From Mycobacterium sp. (GTDB lineage: Bacteria; Actinomycetota; Actinomycetes; Mycobacteriales; Mycobacteriaceae), in the NCBI RefSeq assembly GCF_025965855.1, contig NZ_JAOPWB010000268.1, positions 1 through 46,132 of the forward strand: DNA of 46,132 nucleotides, given 5' to 3'. The position numbers and the translations under genes are program-made. Positions within the stretch are counted from its first letter, which is position 1. Each line of letters begins with the position of its first letter. Positions 27,901 to 36,288 of this stretch are shown here, in pieces. The notes under the pieces were generated by a model, which saw nothing but the letters and a program-made list of their open reading frames with translations, made no database searches and had not been told where the DNA came from.

Positions 27901-30900
27901 CCACAGATCCGGAAGCCGGCGAGGGATCTGCCTGGATCCTCATCGGCGATGACGCCGATGCGGTTGGGCCTCTGGTCGACGCGCTCACCGCGCGCGGGCA
28001 CCACCATCGGATTCTCGGATTACCGGTGTCCGACGCCGACGAGGAACGCCTCGCGGTCGCGTTGCGCGCTGCGGTGGCAGACGAGCCGGCGCTACGTATC
28101 GTGCATTTCGCGGCCCTCGACTCCGACACCGCACCGTCGATGCGTTCGCTGCTGCGGATGCAACACCGAGTCCTGCGCGGAACACGGCGCCTCTTTCGGG
28201 CCGCTGTCGCCGCTGAACTGCGCAGACCCATCTGGGTGGTAACCCGCGGCGCGCAACGAGTCACTGACGCGGACGCCGTGTCACCGGATCAGAGCTGCCT
28301 GTGGGGATTCGGTCGGGCTGCTGCGCTGGAGCATCCGCAAGTGTGGGGCGGACTGGCGGACTTGTCAAAAGGCAGGGAAAACGAAGCCGACGAATGGTCG
28401 CGGTTGATCGACCAGGTGGCGGCGGCACCGCGCGAGCCGGCCATCAGGGAAGACCAAGTCGCGCTGCGGGATCAAGCGCTCTACGTTCCCCGGCTGGTTC
28501 GACGCGTCGGTCGGCCGATCGCAACACCACTGGCACTGCGTGATGACGCAACGTATCTGGTGACCGGAGGGCTCGGTTCGGTCGGACTGGAAATCGCCGG
28601 ATACCTCGCCGCGCACGGCGCCCGGCATCTGGTGCTGACCGGCCGGCGCGCGCCCAGCGATGCCGCGCAAGGGCGCATCGATGCGTTGCGTCAGCAGCAC
28701 GGCTGCGAATTCCTGGTTGTCGCGGCCGACGTCGCCGACGCGCACGACGTCGCGCGCCTCTTGGCCACCGTGCGGGCCGAACTACCGCCGTTGGCCGGCA
28801 TCGTGCATGCCGCGGGTGAGATCGGTACCACCCCGCTGCGCACCCTGGACGACGCCGAAGTGGATCGGGTCTTCGCCGGGAAGGTCTGGGGTGCTTGGCA
28901 TTTGAGCGAAGCGGCCTTGGATTTGCGGCTGGACTTCTTCCTCAGCACCTCCTCGATCGCTTCGGTATGGGGCGGGTTCGGCCAGACCGCCTATGGCGCG
29001 GCCAACGCCTTCCTCGACGGGCTGGCCTGGCGGCTGCGCGAGCAGGGGGTCCCGGGGCTCAGCGCCAATTTCGGTCCCTGGTCGGCGGGCATGGCCGACG
29101 ACGAAGCTCGCGCGCGACTGGCTCAGCGCGGGGTCCGGACATTGTCACCTGCCGATGCATTGGCGGGCATGGCCGATCTCATGGCGGCTTCTTCCGCGCA
29201 GGGAGCAGTACAGGGCGTCGTGGCCCGGATCGACTGGGCCCGCTTCCTGCCGCTCTACCAGCAGGCGGGGCGGCGGTCATTCCTGGCGGAGCTGGAGCGT
29301 GAGGTGCCGGAGTCGGTATCGGCACCGTCCTTGTCCGGGCCGGCCGGGAAGACTCGGCTGGTCGAGCGGCTCACCAACGCGCCGGCGCAGCAGCGCAAGA
29401 AACTTCTCACGGATTACCTGCGTGAGGCGGTCGCGGAGGTGACGCGAGTCGATACCGCGGAGATCCGCGAGGACGCCGGATTCTTCGACCTCGGCATGGA
29501 TTCGCTGATGGCGGTCGAATTGCGGCGCCTCATCGAGCAAGGGGTGGGCAAGGAGATACCGGCGACCCTGGCGATGGACTACCCACGTCTGTCCGACGTG
29601 GCGGATTACCTGCTCGGCGACGTGCTCGGGCTCAGCGAGCAGGGATCCCCGAAGTCGGGGTCGCGGCCGGCCTCGGTAGTGACGGGGCGCACGGACGAGC
29701 CGATCGCAATCGTCGCGGTGGCGTGCCGTTTTCCCGGCGCACCCGATACCGAAGCGTTCTGGGAGGTGTTGTCCGGCGGTGTCGATGCGATCCGGGAAGT
29801 CCCGGATGACCGATTCGACATCGACGAGTTCTACGACCCGGACCCAGATACTCCGGGCAAGATCTACAGCCGCTTCGGTGGATTCCTCGACGGCATCGAC
29901 GGATTCGATCCGGAATTCTTCGGTATTTCGCCGCGCGAGGCTGTTTGGATTGATCCGCAGCAGCGGTTGATGCTGGAAACGGCGTGGGAGGGCCTGGAAC
30001 GTGCCGGGTATTCCCCGGGGGCGTTGCGCGGCAGCCGAAGCGGGATCTTCGTCGGGGTGGGCGCCAACGAGTATTCGCATTTGCTGTCCGCCGACTCGGT
30101 CGAGAACCTCCAGCCCCACTTCATCACCGGCAATGCGCTCAATGCCATCTCGGGCCGGGTTGCGTTCGCGCTCGGGCTGGAAGGACCGGCGGTCGCGGTC
30201 GATACCGCATGCAGCTCGTCGTTGGTCGCCGTCCATCAGGCCTGCCAGGCATTGCACTCCGGTGACTGCGATTTGGCGTTGGCCGGTGGTGTGAACGTCT
30301 TGCTGAGCCCGGTGTCCACCATCGCCGCCTCGCGCGCCAGGATGCTTTCCCCCGTCGGGCGTTGCAAGACCTTCGACGCCTCCGCCGACGGCTACGTGCG
30401 CAGTGAAGGCTGCGGGATCCTGGTGCTCAAGAGGCTGAGCGATGCCGTGCGCGACGGCGATCGGGTTTGCGCGGTCATCCCGGGCAGCGCGGTCAATCAA
30501 GATGGCGCTTCCAGTGGTTTGACGGTGCCCAATGGGGGCGCACAGCAACGTCTTATCACCGCGGCGCTGGCTCGCGCCGGTCTCGACGCCGGGGATGTTG
30601 ACTACCTCGAGGCGCACGGGACGGGCACCGCGCTGGGTGATCCGATCGAGGTGCAGGCGGCCGGGGCCGTCTATGGTGCCGCTCGCGACGCGGACCGGCC
30701 GTTGCTGATCGGATCGGTGAAAACCAACATCGGCCACCTCGAATCGGCATCGGGGGTCGCCGGCATGATCAAGGTCGTGTTGTCGCTGCAGCACGAGATG
30801 CTGCCGCAGAGCCTGCACTTTGAGACACCGTCGCCGCATATCCCGTGGGACTCGCTGCCGGTGCGGGTCGTGGACAAGGCGACGCCGTGGCAGGCCAACG

Positions 30901-33900
30901 GCAGGACGCGACGCGCCGGCATAAGTTCCTTCGGGTTCACCGGCACCAACGCACACGTGCTGATCGAGGAGGCGCCACCACTAGGGGCGACCGCGGACGA
31001 ATACTCGACGGGCGACATCGCGGAGTTGGACGAGCCAGATGAGCCGGTCGAGGTGCTGCCGCTGTCCGCGCGGTCGCCCCAGGCGCTGGCGGCGTTGGCG
31101 CAGCGATATGTGGAATGGCTGAACGCCCACCCAAAGGTCGACATCGCCGAGGTGTGCTGCACGGCCGGGGTCGGGCGTTCGCATTTCGACCACCGGGCCG
31201 CGCTGGTCGTCGATTCGGTTCAGAGCGCCCGCGAGGCGCTGGCCGATTTGGCCGAGAACCGGATGCGACCGGGAGTCCTACGGGGCGAGTGCACGGACCT
31301 GCCGACGACGGCGTGGTTGTTCACCGGGCAAGGCAGCCAGTACCCGGGGATGGCGCGCGAGTTGTTCGACGCCGAGCCGGTGTTCGCCGACACCGTGACG
31401 CGATGCGCGGAAGCGGTGCAGGGCATGCTGCCGCGTCCGTTGCTGGAGGTGCTGTTCGCGACCGACCGGGAAACCGGCGCTGACGCCGGAAAAACACTGC
31501 GGCACACCTCTTTTGCGCAGCCCGCGCTGTTCGCCGTGGAGATGGGCCTGGCCCGGCTTTGGCAGTCGTGGGGCGTCGAGCCCGACGTGGTGCTGGGGCA
31601 CAGCGTGGGCCAGTACGCGGCGGCGTGTGTGGCCGGGGTTTTCGGCCTCGAGGACGGAGCGCGGCTGATGGCCGAGCGCGGCCGGCTGTTTGGCAGTCTG
31701 CCCGACGGCGGGCGAATGGTGGCGGTCTTCGCCGATGCCAAGTACGTCGAGGAGATCGCCAACGAGTTCCCCCGCGTCTCGGTCGCCGCCTACAACGGCC
31801 CCAACACGGTGCTGTCGGGTCCCGGCGCGGATCTCGAACAGGTCGTCGCCAGGGGTGGCAACGACGGGATCCGTTGCAGCTGGCTCGAAACCAGCCACGC
31901 CTTCCATTCGGAGTTGCTCGAGCCGGTGCTCGGTGAATTCGAGTCGTACGCGGCGCGGTTGCAGTTCGCTGTGCCGACGTTGCCGCTGGTCTGCAACCGC
32001 ACCGGCGCCGTGCTCACGGCGGAAACCCCTCTGGACGCGCAATATTGGCGGCGGCATTCCCGCCAGCCGGTGCAGTTCGCCGAAAGCGTGCGCACCGTGG
32101 CGGCGCTGGGGTGCTCGGTGTTGATGGAGATCGGTCCGCAACCGGTTCTGACCGGGGCCGCGGTCCAGGTCTGGCCGGAACATCTGGCCGCGCCGCGTGC
32201 GATTGTCTCCCTGCGCAAGGGCGTCGGCGACCGGCGCCAGATCGCCGAAGCGCTGGCCGCCGCCTATGTCAGCGGCCATCGGCCCAGGTTCGCCGCGCTG
32301 CAGCGTCAACCTCGCCGCAGACTCGAACTGCCCACCTACCCGTTCCAGCGGCGTCGCTTCTGGCCCAAGACCTCCGGCGTCGCCGGCATCGACGGACAGG
32401 GCGCCGGCGTATCCGGAATCCTGGGTAGTGCAAAAGATCTCGCCTCCGGCGACTCCGTCTACACCAGCCGGCTGTCGGTCAAGTCGCAGCCCTGGCTTTC
32501 CGATCACGTCATCTACGGCACCGTCGTCGTTCCGGGGGCGACCTATGCGGCGATGGCCCTGGCCGCGGTTGGCCCGCCGGGGCGGGTGCAAGACGTCTTT
32601 TTCTATGAGCCGATCATCCTGACCGAGAAGACTTCTCGCGAGGTGCAGCTGACTTTGCATCCGCTGGAGGACGGCTTGCAAGACGGGGCGGGCTGGAGCT
32701 TCCGAGTGCACAGCCGACCGTACGGCGTCCGCGATGCCGAATGGTCGTTGAACGCCGACGGCACCGTCATCGCCGGTGTCACTGGTGTCGAGGCCGACCC
32801 GGCCCCCGATCCGGCGGATCCCATCGACGCGGCAATCGAGCGGATGAACCGCATGCGTCCGCAGCAGCTGTTCGAGACCTTCGCCGACATGGAGCTGGCA
32901 TGGGGGCCTAACTGGTCCGGTTCTTTGAAGTCGCTGTGGCTCGGGGAGGGTGAGGCGATCGGCGATATCACCGTCGGCGAAGAACTCGCGGAACATCTCG
33001 GAACCGAGCCGATGCATCCGGTGCTGCTCGACCTGTGCACGGGCGTCGCCTTCCCGGCGTTCCCGGCACTTCTCGCGGCCGAACAGGGGGTGAACGACCT
33101 GTTCTTGCCGTTGCGGTACGGGCGGGTGGAGCTGCGGGAGAAGATGCCGCGGCGGTTTTACTGCCGCGCGAGGTGGCACACCAGCGGCCTCGACAGCGAA
33201 ACCCAGGTCTTCGATCTCGATTTCGTCGATCGGGATGGCCGCCGCCTCGGCGGGATTCGCGAGTTCACGGTCAAACGCGCGCCCCGAGAGGCGTTGTTGC
33301 GCGGGCTCGGCGGCGATGCCACCCGGCTGCTCTACACCCTCGGCTGGCACGAAGTGCCGCTGCCGGCATCGAGCGGGGGTGCCGGAAACGCGATCGGCAA
33401 CTGGCTGATCGCCGGATTCGAGGAACTCGCGGCCAACGTGCCGGGCTGCATCTCTTTTGACCGGGCCTCGATTTCAGTGGACCCGGAGCCCTTGGGGCGG
33501 CTGTTGGCGCAGGCTGACGAGCGCGGTATGCCGTTCTCGGGCATCGTCTGGCGCAGCACCGGACCGGGTGCGGGAGAGTCGAGCGCTGAATCGCTCGCGC
33601 GGCTGGAGATGGAGATCGCCCACCTGCTCAGCGCCGTGCACACTCTGCAGGGCCTTCAGACCGATGGGACGGGGAAACTTCCCGGCGGGCTGTGGATCAT
33701 CACCGAACGGGCCGTGGCGACCGAATCCGGCGAGCCGGTCGACCCGGTGCAGGCGGCGCTGTGGGGACTCGGGCGCACCATCGTCAACGAGGAACCGGCC
33801 CTGCGCTGCAGGCTGGTCGACTGCGACGGATCCGAGCAGGCCGTGCAGTTGCTCGCCGGGCTTCTCGGCGAACCGGGGCCGCCCCTCGAGGAACCGGAGC

Positions 33901-36104
33901 TCGCTTTGCGCCAAGGCAAGTTCTTGGCCTCCCGGTTGCTGCAATGGTCGCGCAGCGGTCATCTCGCGGTACCGCGAGCAACCGATTACGTGTTGGCGCC
34001 CACTGAACGCGGCGCGATCGACAACCTGCGTCTGGCCGAGGCGGAAGTGCCGCCGCCGGACGACGGCTACGTGCAGGTCCGCGTGGATGCCGCTGGTTTG
34101 AACTTCCGGGACGTGCTGAACGTGTTGGGTCTCTATCCGGGCGATCCGGGCCCGATCGGTGGTGACTTCTCCGGCATCGTCACGCAGTTGGGCAGCGGCG
34201 TCACCGGACTCGAGGTCGGTCAACGCGTCTTCGGCTTCATGCAGGGCGCATTCGCCAGCCGATTCAATGTGCCGGTCCAATTGCTGGCTCCGGTGCCCGA
34301 TGGGGTCAGTGCGGTGGCGGCGGCGACCATTCCCGCGGCGGCGCTCACGGCCCGGCTCGCGTTCGACTGGGCGCAGCTGAAGCCCGGTGACCGTGTGCTC
34401 ATTCACGCCGCCAGCGGTGGTGTCGGATTGGCCGCCATCCAGATGGCGCAGCAGCACGGTGCGATCGTCTTCGCCACCGCGAGCACCTACAAACGCGCGA
34501 CACTGCGCAAGCTGGGCGTGGAATATGTCTACGACTCGCGCAGTACGGATTTCGCGGATCAGATTCTGGCGGATACCGGCGGCTCGGGTGTTGATGTGGT
34601 GCTCAACAGCCTGACCAATGAGGGGTTTGTCGAAGCGACCGTGCGGGCCACCGCCCGGCACGGCCGTTTCGCCGAGATCGCCAAGCGAGACATCTGGACG
34701 CATGCGCAGATGGCGGCGGCCCGTCCCGATATCGCCTACGAAATCGTCGCGCTGGACGCGACCACTTTGCAGGAGCCCGATCGTATTCGTGGCCTGCTGG
34801 GCGAGGTGTCCGACGGGTTGGCCAGCGGCGAGTGGGCGCCCCTTCCCGCCGAGATCTACCCGCTGACGGAGGCGAAGACGGCATTTCGCCGGATGCAGCA
34901 GGCGCGTCATATCGGGAAGATCGTGCTGCAAATGCCGAACCCGTTGCAGCCGCGCGGCGATCGAAGCTATCTGATCACCGGTGGACTCGGCGCGATCGGC
35001 CTGCACACGGCGGCCTATCTGGCCCAACTCGGCGCCGGTGACATTGTGTTGACCAGCCGGCGCGCCCCCGATGCGGACGCGCAGCGGGCAATCGAGGACA
35101 TCACCGAGCGCTACCGGTGCCGCGTCCATACCTTCGCGGCCGATGTCGGCGACGAGGCGCAAGTCGCAAAGCTGCTGGAGCGGATCCGCGCGGAGTTGCC
35201 GCCGCTCGCGGGAGTGGCGCATTTGGCGGGCGTGCTCGACGACGCGCTGCTGTCACAGCAGAGCCTGGAGCGTTTCCGGACGACGTTGGCGCCCAAGGCG
35301 TTTGGTGCCTGCTACCTGGACCGCTTGACGAAGAACGACAATCTCGACTTCTTCATCGTGTCCTCCTCGGTGTCCAGCCTGCTCGGTTCGCCCGGCCAGG
35401 CCAACTACTCGACGGCCAATGCGCTGCTCGACGGGCTGGTCGCGGAACGAAAGGCGCAAGGCTTGCCGGCGACCGGCGTCAACTTCGGTCCCTGGGCCAA
35501 GGGGGGCATGGCTTCTTCGGAGGCCGCGCGCGGCAATATCGGTGCGCAAGGCCTGGTTCCGCTGGAGCCCTCGGCCGCCCTCAGCGCGCTCGCCGAGGTG
35601 GTCGCCAACGGAACTGCGCAGGCAACGGTCATCAAGGCCAACTGGCAGCGTGCCGCGAAGGTGCTGGGCAGTTCCCGCCCGCCGATTCTCGACCTCGTGT
35701 TGCCGAGCGCCGTCACGGAGGCAACAGGCGACAGTGAGTTGCTCCGGCAACTGCAGGAGATACCGGTGGCGCAGCGCGCCAGTTTCATTACCGAATTCCT
35801 GCAGCGCGAAGTGCAGGGCTTCCTGCGGCTCGCGCAACCGCCCGCCGCGACCAGTCGATTCCTCGACCTGGGCACGGATTCACTGATGGCGGTCGAACTC
35901 CGCAACCGGTTGCACAGCCAGTTCGGTGGCGCGTTCACGATCAACGCGACCGCGGTATTCGACTATCCGACGCTCGGCGGGCTCGCCGAGTATCTCGCAG
36001 GTCAGCTACCGGAGTCGGACTCAGAGTCGGGCCCACAGTCGGACCCTCAGCCGGGCGCCCAGTCAGGTGAAGTCGAATCCGTCGGTGCGTCCGAGCCGAC
36101 ATAG
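24993..36104 (+). CDS. pks: Bimodular type I polyketide synthase, TPP type (KS-AT-KR-ACP / KS-AT-DH-ER-KR-ACP)
   Basis: 3703 aa from ATG at 24993, chosen from the RBS at 24979 and the start of KS homology at residue 16. Module 1: KS (C187, H322, H362), AT (GHSVG S639; HAFH 737-740), KR (GGLGSVG from 1187; Tyr 1334), ACP (S1504 in GMDSL). Module 2: KS (C1740, H1875, H1915), AT (S2204; HAFH 2302-2305), DH (H2505 in HVIYGTVVVPG; D2680 in HPVLLD), ER (NFRDVL about 3037; GGVGLAA about 3140), KR (from 3325; Tyr 3472), ACP (S3630). No DH in module 1 and no thioesterase. HAFH in both ATs indicates malonyl-CoA. This set can build the CH=CH-CH2-CH2 units of phleic acids by alternating use of the two modules from a FAAL-activated fatty acid. 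The tail after 3670 is acidic and Ser/Pro/Gln-rich. Confidence 0.93.
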   Translation: MASAEGLMEPALGCAGFAIVGYAARFPGAADADEFWQVLAEGRDAVSEVPSDRWDADEFFDPDPDSPGKVVTRRAGFVDDVTGFDAPFFGMSAREVRLMDPQHRLLLETAWRAVEHSGTAPTALANTNTGVFVGLATHDYLGMASDELTYPEIEAYMAIGTSNAAAAGRISYRLGLQGPSIAVDTACSSSLVAIHQACQALRLGECDLALAGGANVLLTPATMITFSHAHMLAPDGRCKTFDAAADGYVRGEGCGVIVVKRLEDAIRDGDRIRAVIRGSAINQDGASGGLTVPNGIAQQRVIAEALKRARIAPGDVGYLEAHGTGTSLGDPIEAQAAGAVFGAGREASRPLLIGSVKTNIGHLEAAAGIAGVIKVILSLEHEVLPKHLHFRNPSPHIPWDRLAVQVVQEATAWERNGRPRIAGVSSFGFAGTNAHVILEEAPVAPEHVVQVPGDRRFGVLPLSARTPAALVQIADHYRGWLSAHPEASLADLCLTAGVGRAHFEHRAALVVDSKESAAELLGALADDRPAPGLVRGISDDTPKTAWLFTGQGSQYAGMARELFDTEPVFAEALTRCAAVVADVLEKPLLDVIFDVDGPANEEALRQTSYAQPALFAVEMGLARLWQSWGFEPDVVLGHSVGQYSAACVAGVFSLEDGALLMAERGRLFGSLPAGGRMVAVFTQAERVESLTDEFPSLSVAAYNGANTVLSGPAQDLDQAVARLTTDGVRCDWLDTSHAFHSALLDPILDGFESYANRFDFSPPQRIMVCNRTGAALGRSVKLDGAYWRRHARQPVEFAKSVRTLADLSCKVLLEIGPQPVLTAAALRAWPDPATAPRAIASLRRNTADHRQITEALADAYVLGHLPDFGAVIGPARKLDLPTYPFQHRQYWFRDNRVRPNQQHNAAGTETVRLLEDGRIEELAALLDGASGNQQTVDVLTKLAAQHNQQRETRSIADDRYEVRWENVPGATDPEAGEGSAWILIGDDADAVGPLVDALTARGHHHRILGLPVSDADEERLAVALRAAVADEPALRIVHFAALDSDTAPSMRSLLRMQHRVLRGTRRLFRAAVAAELRRPIWVVTRGAQRVTDADAVSPDQSCLWGFGRAAALEHPQVWGGLADLSKGRENEADEWSRLIDQVAAAPREPAIREDQVALRDQALYVPRLVRRVGRPIATPLALRDDATYLVTGGLGSVGLEIAGYLAAHGARHLVLTGRRAPSDAAQGRIDALRQQHGCEFLVVAADVADAHDVARLLATVRAELPPLAGIVHAAGEIGTTPLRTLDDAEVDRVFAGKVWGAWHLSEAALDLRLDFFLSTSSIASVWGGFGQTAYGAANAFLDGLAWRLREQGVPGLSANFGPWSAGMADDEARARLAQRGVRTLSPADALAGMADLMAASSAQGAVQGVVARIDWARFLPLYQQAGRRSFLAELEREVPESVSAPSLSGPAGKTRLVERLTNAPAQQRKKLLTDYLREAVAEVTRVDTAEIREDAGFFDLGMDSLMAVELRRLIEQGVGKEIPATLAMDYPRLSDVADYLLGDVLGLSEQGSPKSGSRPASVVTGRTDEPIAIVAVACRFPGAPDTEAFWEVLSGGVDAIREVPDDRFDIDEFYDPDPDTPGKIYSRFGGFLDGIDGFDPEFFGISPREAVWIDPQQRLMLETAWEGLERAGYSPGALRGSRSGIFVGVGANEYSHLLSADSVENLQPHFITGNALNAISGRVAFALGLEGPAVAVDTACSSSLVAVHQACQALHSGDCDLALAGGVNVLLSPVSTIAASRARMLSPVGRCKTFDASADGYVRSEGCGILVLKRLSDAVRDGDRVCAVIPGSAVNQDGASSGLTVPNGGAQQRLITAALARAGLDAGDVDYLEAHGTGTALGDPIEVQAAGAVYGAARDADRPLLIGSVKTNIGHLESASGVAGMIKVVLSLQHEMLPQSLHFETPSPHIPWDSLPVRVVDKATPWQANGRTRRAGISSFGFTGTNAHVLIEEAPPLGATADEYSTGDIAELDEPDEPVEVLPLSARSPQALAALAQRYVEWLNAHPKVDIAEVCCTAGVGRSHFDHRAALVVDSVQSAREALADLAENRMRPGVLRGECTDLPTTAWLFTGQGSQYPGMARELFDAEPVFADTVTRCAEAVQGMLPRPLLEVLFATDRETGADAGKTLRHTSFAQPALFAVEMGLARLWQSWGVEPDVVLGHSVGQYAAACVAGVFGLEDGARLMAERGRLFGSLPDGGRMVAVFADAKYVEEIANEFPRVSVAAYNGPNTVLSGPGADLEQVVARGGNDGIRCSWLETSHAFHSELLEPVLGEFESYAARLQFAVPTLPLVCNRTGAVLTAETPLDAQYWRRHSRQPVQFAESVRTVAALGCSVLMEIGPQPVLTGAAVQVWPEHLAAPRAIVSLRKGVGDRRQIAEALAAAYVSGHRPRFAALQRQPRRRLELPTYPFQRRRFWPKTSGVAGIDGQGAGVSGILGSAKDLASGDSVYTSRLSVKSQPWLSDHVIYGTVVVPGATYAAMALAAVGPPGRVQDVFFYEPIILTEKTSREVQLTLHPLEDGLQDGAGWSFRVHSRPYGVRDAEWSLNADGTVIAGVTGVEADPAPDPADPIDAAIERMNRMRPQQLFETFADMELAWGPNWSGSLKSLWLGEGEAIGDITVGEELAEHLGTEPMHPVLLDLCTGVAFPAFPALLAAEQGVNDLFLPLRYGRVELREKMPRRFYCRARWHTSGLDSETQVFDLDFVDRDGRRLGGIREFTVKRAPREALLRGLGGDATRLLYTLGWHEVPLPASSGGAGNAIGNWLIAGFEELAANVPGCISFDRASISVDPEPLGRLLAQADERGMPFSGIVWRSTGPGAGESSAESLARLEMEIAHLLSAVHTLQGLQTDGTGKLPGGLWIITERAVATESGEPVDPVQAALWGLGRTIVNEEPALRCRLVDCDGSEQAVQLLAGLLGEPGPPLEEPELALRQGKFLASRLLQWSRSGHLAVPRATDYVLAPTERGAIDNLRLAEAEVPPPDDGYVQVRVDAAGLNFRDVLNVLGLYPGDPGPIGGDFSGIVTQLGSGVTGLEVGQRVFGFMQGAFASRFNVPVQLLAPVPDGVSAVAAATIPAAALTARLAFDWAQLKPGDRVLIHAASGGVGLAAIQMAQQHGAIVFATASTYKRATLRKLGVEYVYDSRSTDFADQILADTGGSGVDVVLNSLTNEGFVEATVRATARHGRFAEIAKRDIWTHAQMAAARPDIAYEIVALDATTLQEPDRIRGLLGEVSDGLASGEWAPLPAEIYPLTEAKTAFRRMQQARHIGKIVLQMPNPLQPRGDRSYLITGGLGAIGLHTAAYLAQLGAGDIVLTSRRAPDADAQRAIEDITERYRCRVHTFAADVGDEAQVAKLLERIRAELPPLAGVAHLAGVLDDALLSQQSLERFRTTLAPKAFGACYLDRLTKNDNLDFFIVSSSVSSLLGSPGQANYSTANALLDGLVAERKAQGLPATGVNFGPWAKGGMASSEAARGNIGAQGLVPLEPSAALSALAEVVANGTAQATVIKANWQRAAKVLGSSRPPILDLVLPSAVTEATGDSELLRQLQEIPVAQRASFITEFLQREVQGFLRLAQPPAATSRFLDLGTDSLMAVELRNRLHSQFGGAFTINATAVFDYPTLGGLAEYLAGQLPESDSESGPQSDPQPGAQSGEVESVGASEPT
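26600..32200 (+). repeat. Internal duplication of KS-AT cassettes within the PKS
   Basis: The two AT domains (about 26633-27480 and 31310-32190) share long near-identical protein stretches such as LMAERGRLFGSLP and FAVEMGLARLWQSWG, and the KS domains share the same runs around their active sites. Codons differ at many third positions, so this is an old module duplication held similar by selection or conversion, not a recent copy. Confidence 0.7.
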
Positions 36105-36165
36105 AAACGACCCCACGCCGCCGTCCGGTAACGCCGCGCTGACCACCAGTGCGTCGGCGCAGGCA
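36105..36165 (-). pseudogene. Remnant of an acyl-CoA dehydrogenase gene behind the PKS
   Basis: From the PKS stop onward about 60 bases align without gaps to 39661-39721 inside the intact fadE gene on the same (minus) strand. The core 36116-36162 differs at only a handful of positions, mostly transitions, and corresponds to the residues around ISAALPDGG. The match fades beyond 36165 and no reading frame remains. It looks like the decayed end of a fadE copy cut by recombination at the PKS 3' end. Confidence 0.55.
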
Positions 36166-36288
36166 GCGACGAGCACCCGACGTCGACGTTGGCCGCAGCG
36201 AACCGGTTGCGCGCCAAGGACTCTCGGTTAGAACGTTGGCCCTACGCGGCGTTTGTCAGCGACGTTCCAGCCAGACCGCGTTCGAGTT

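Noticed and set aside
31278..33350. 690-codon open frame on the minus strand
   Set aside because: Antisense to AT2 and DH of the PKS; composition is that of a shadow frame.
36105..36288. Small gene or regulatory RNA behind the PKS
   Set aside because: Apart from the fadE-like fragment and the alternate-frame stretch, no start, ribosome site or stable hairpin could be supported.
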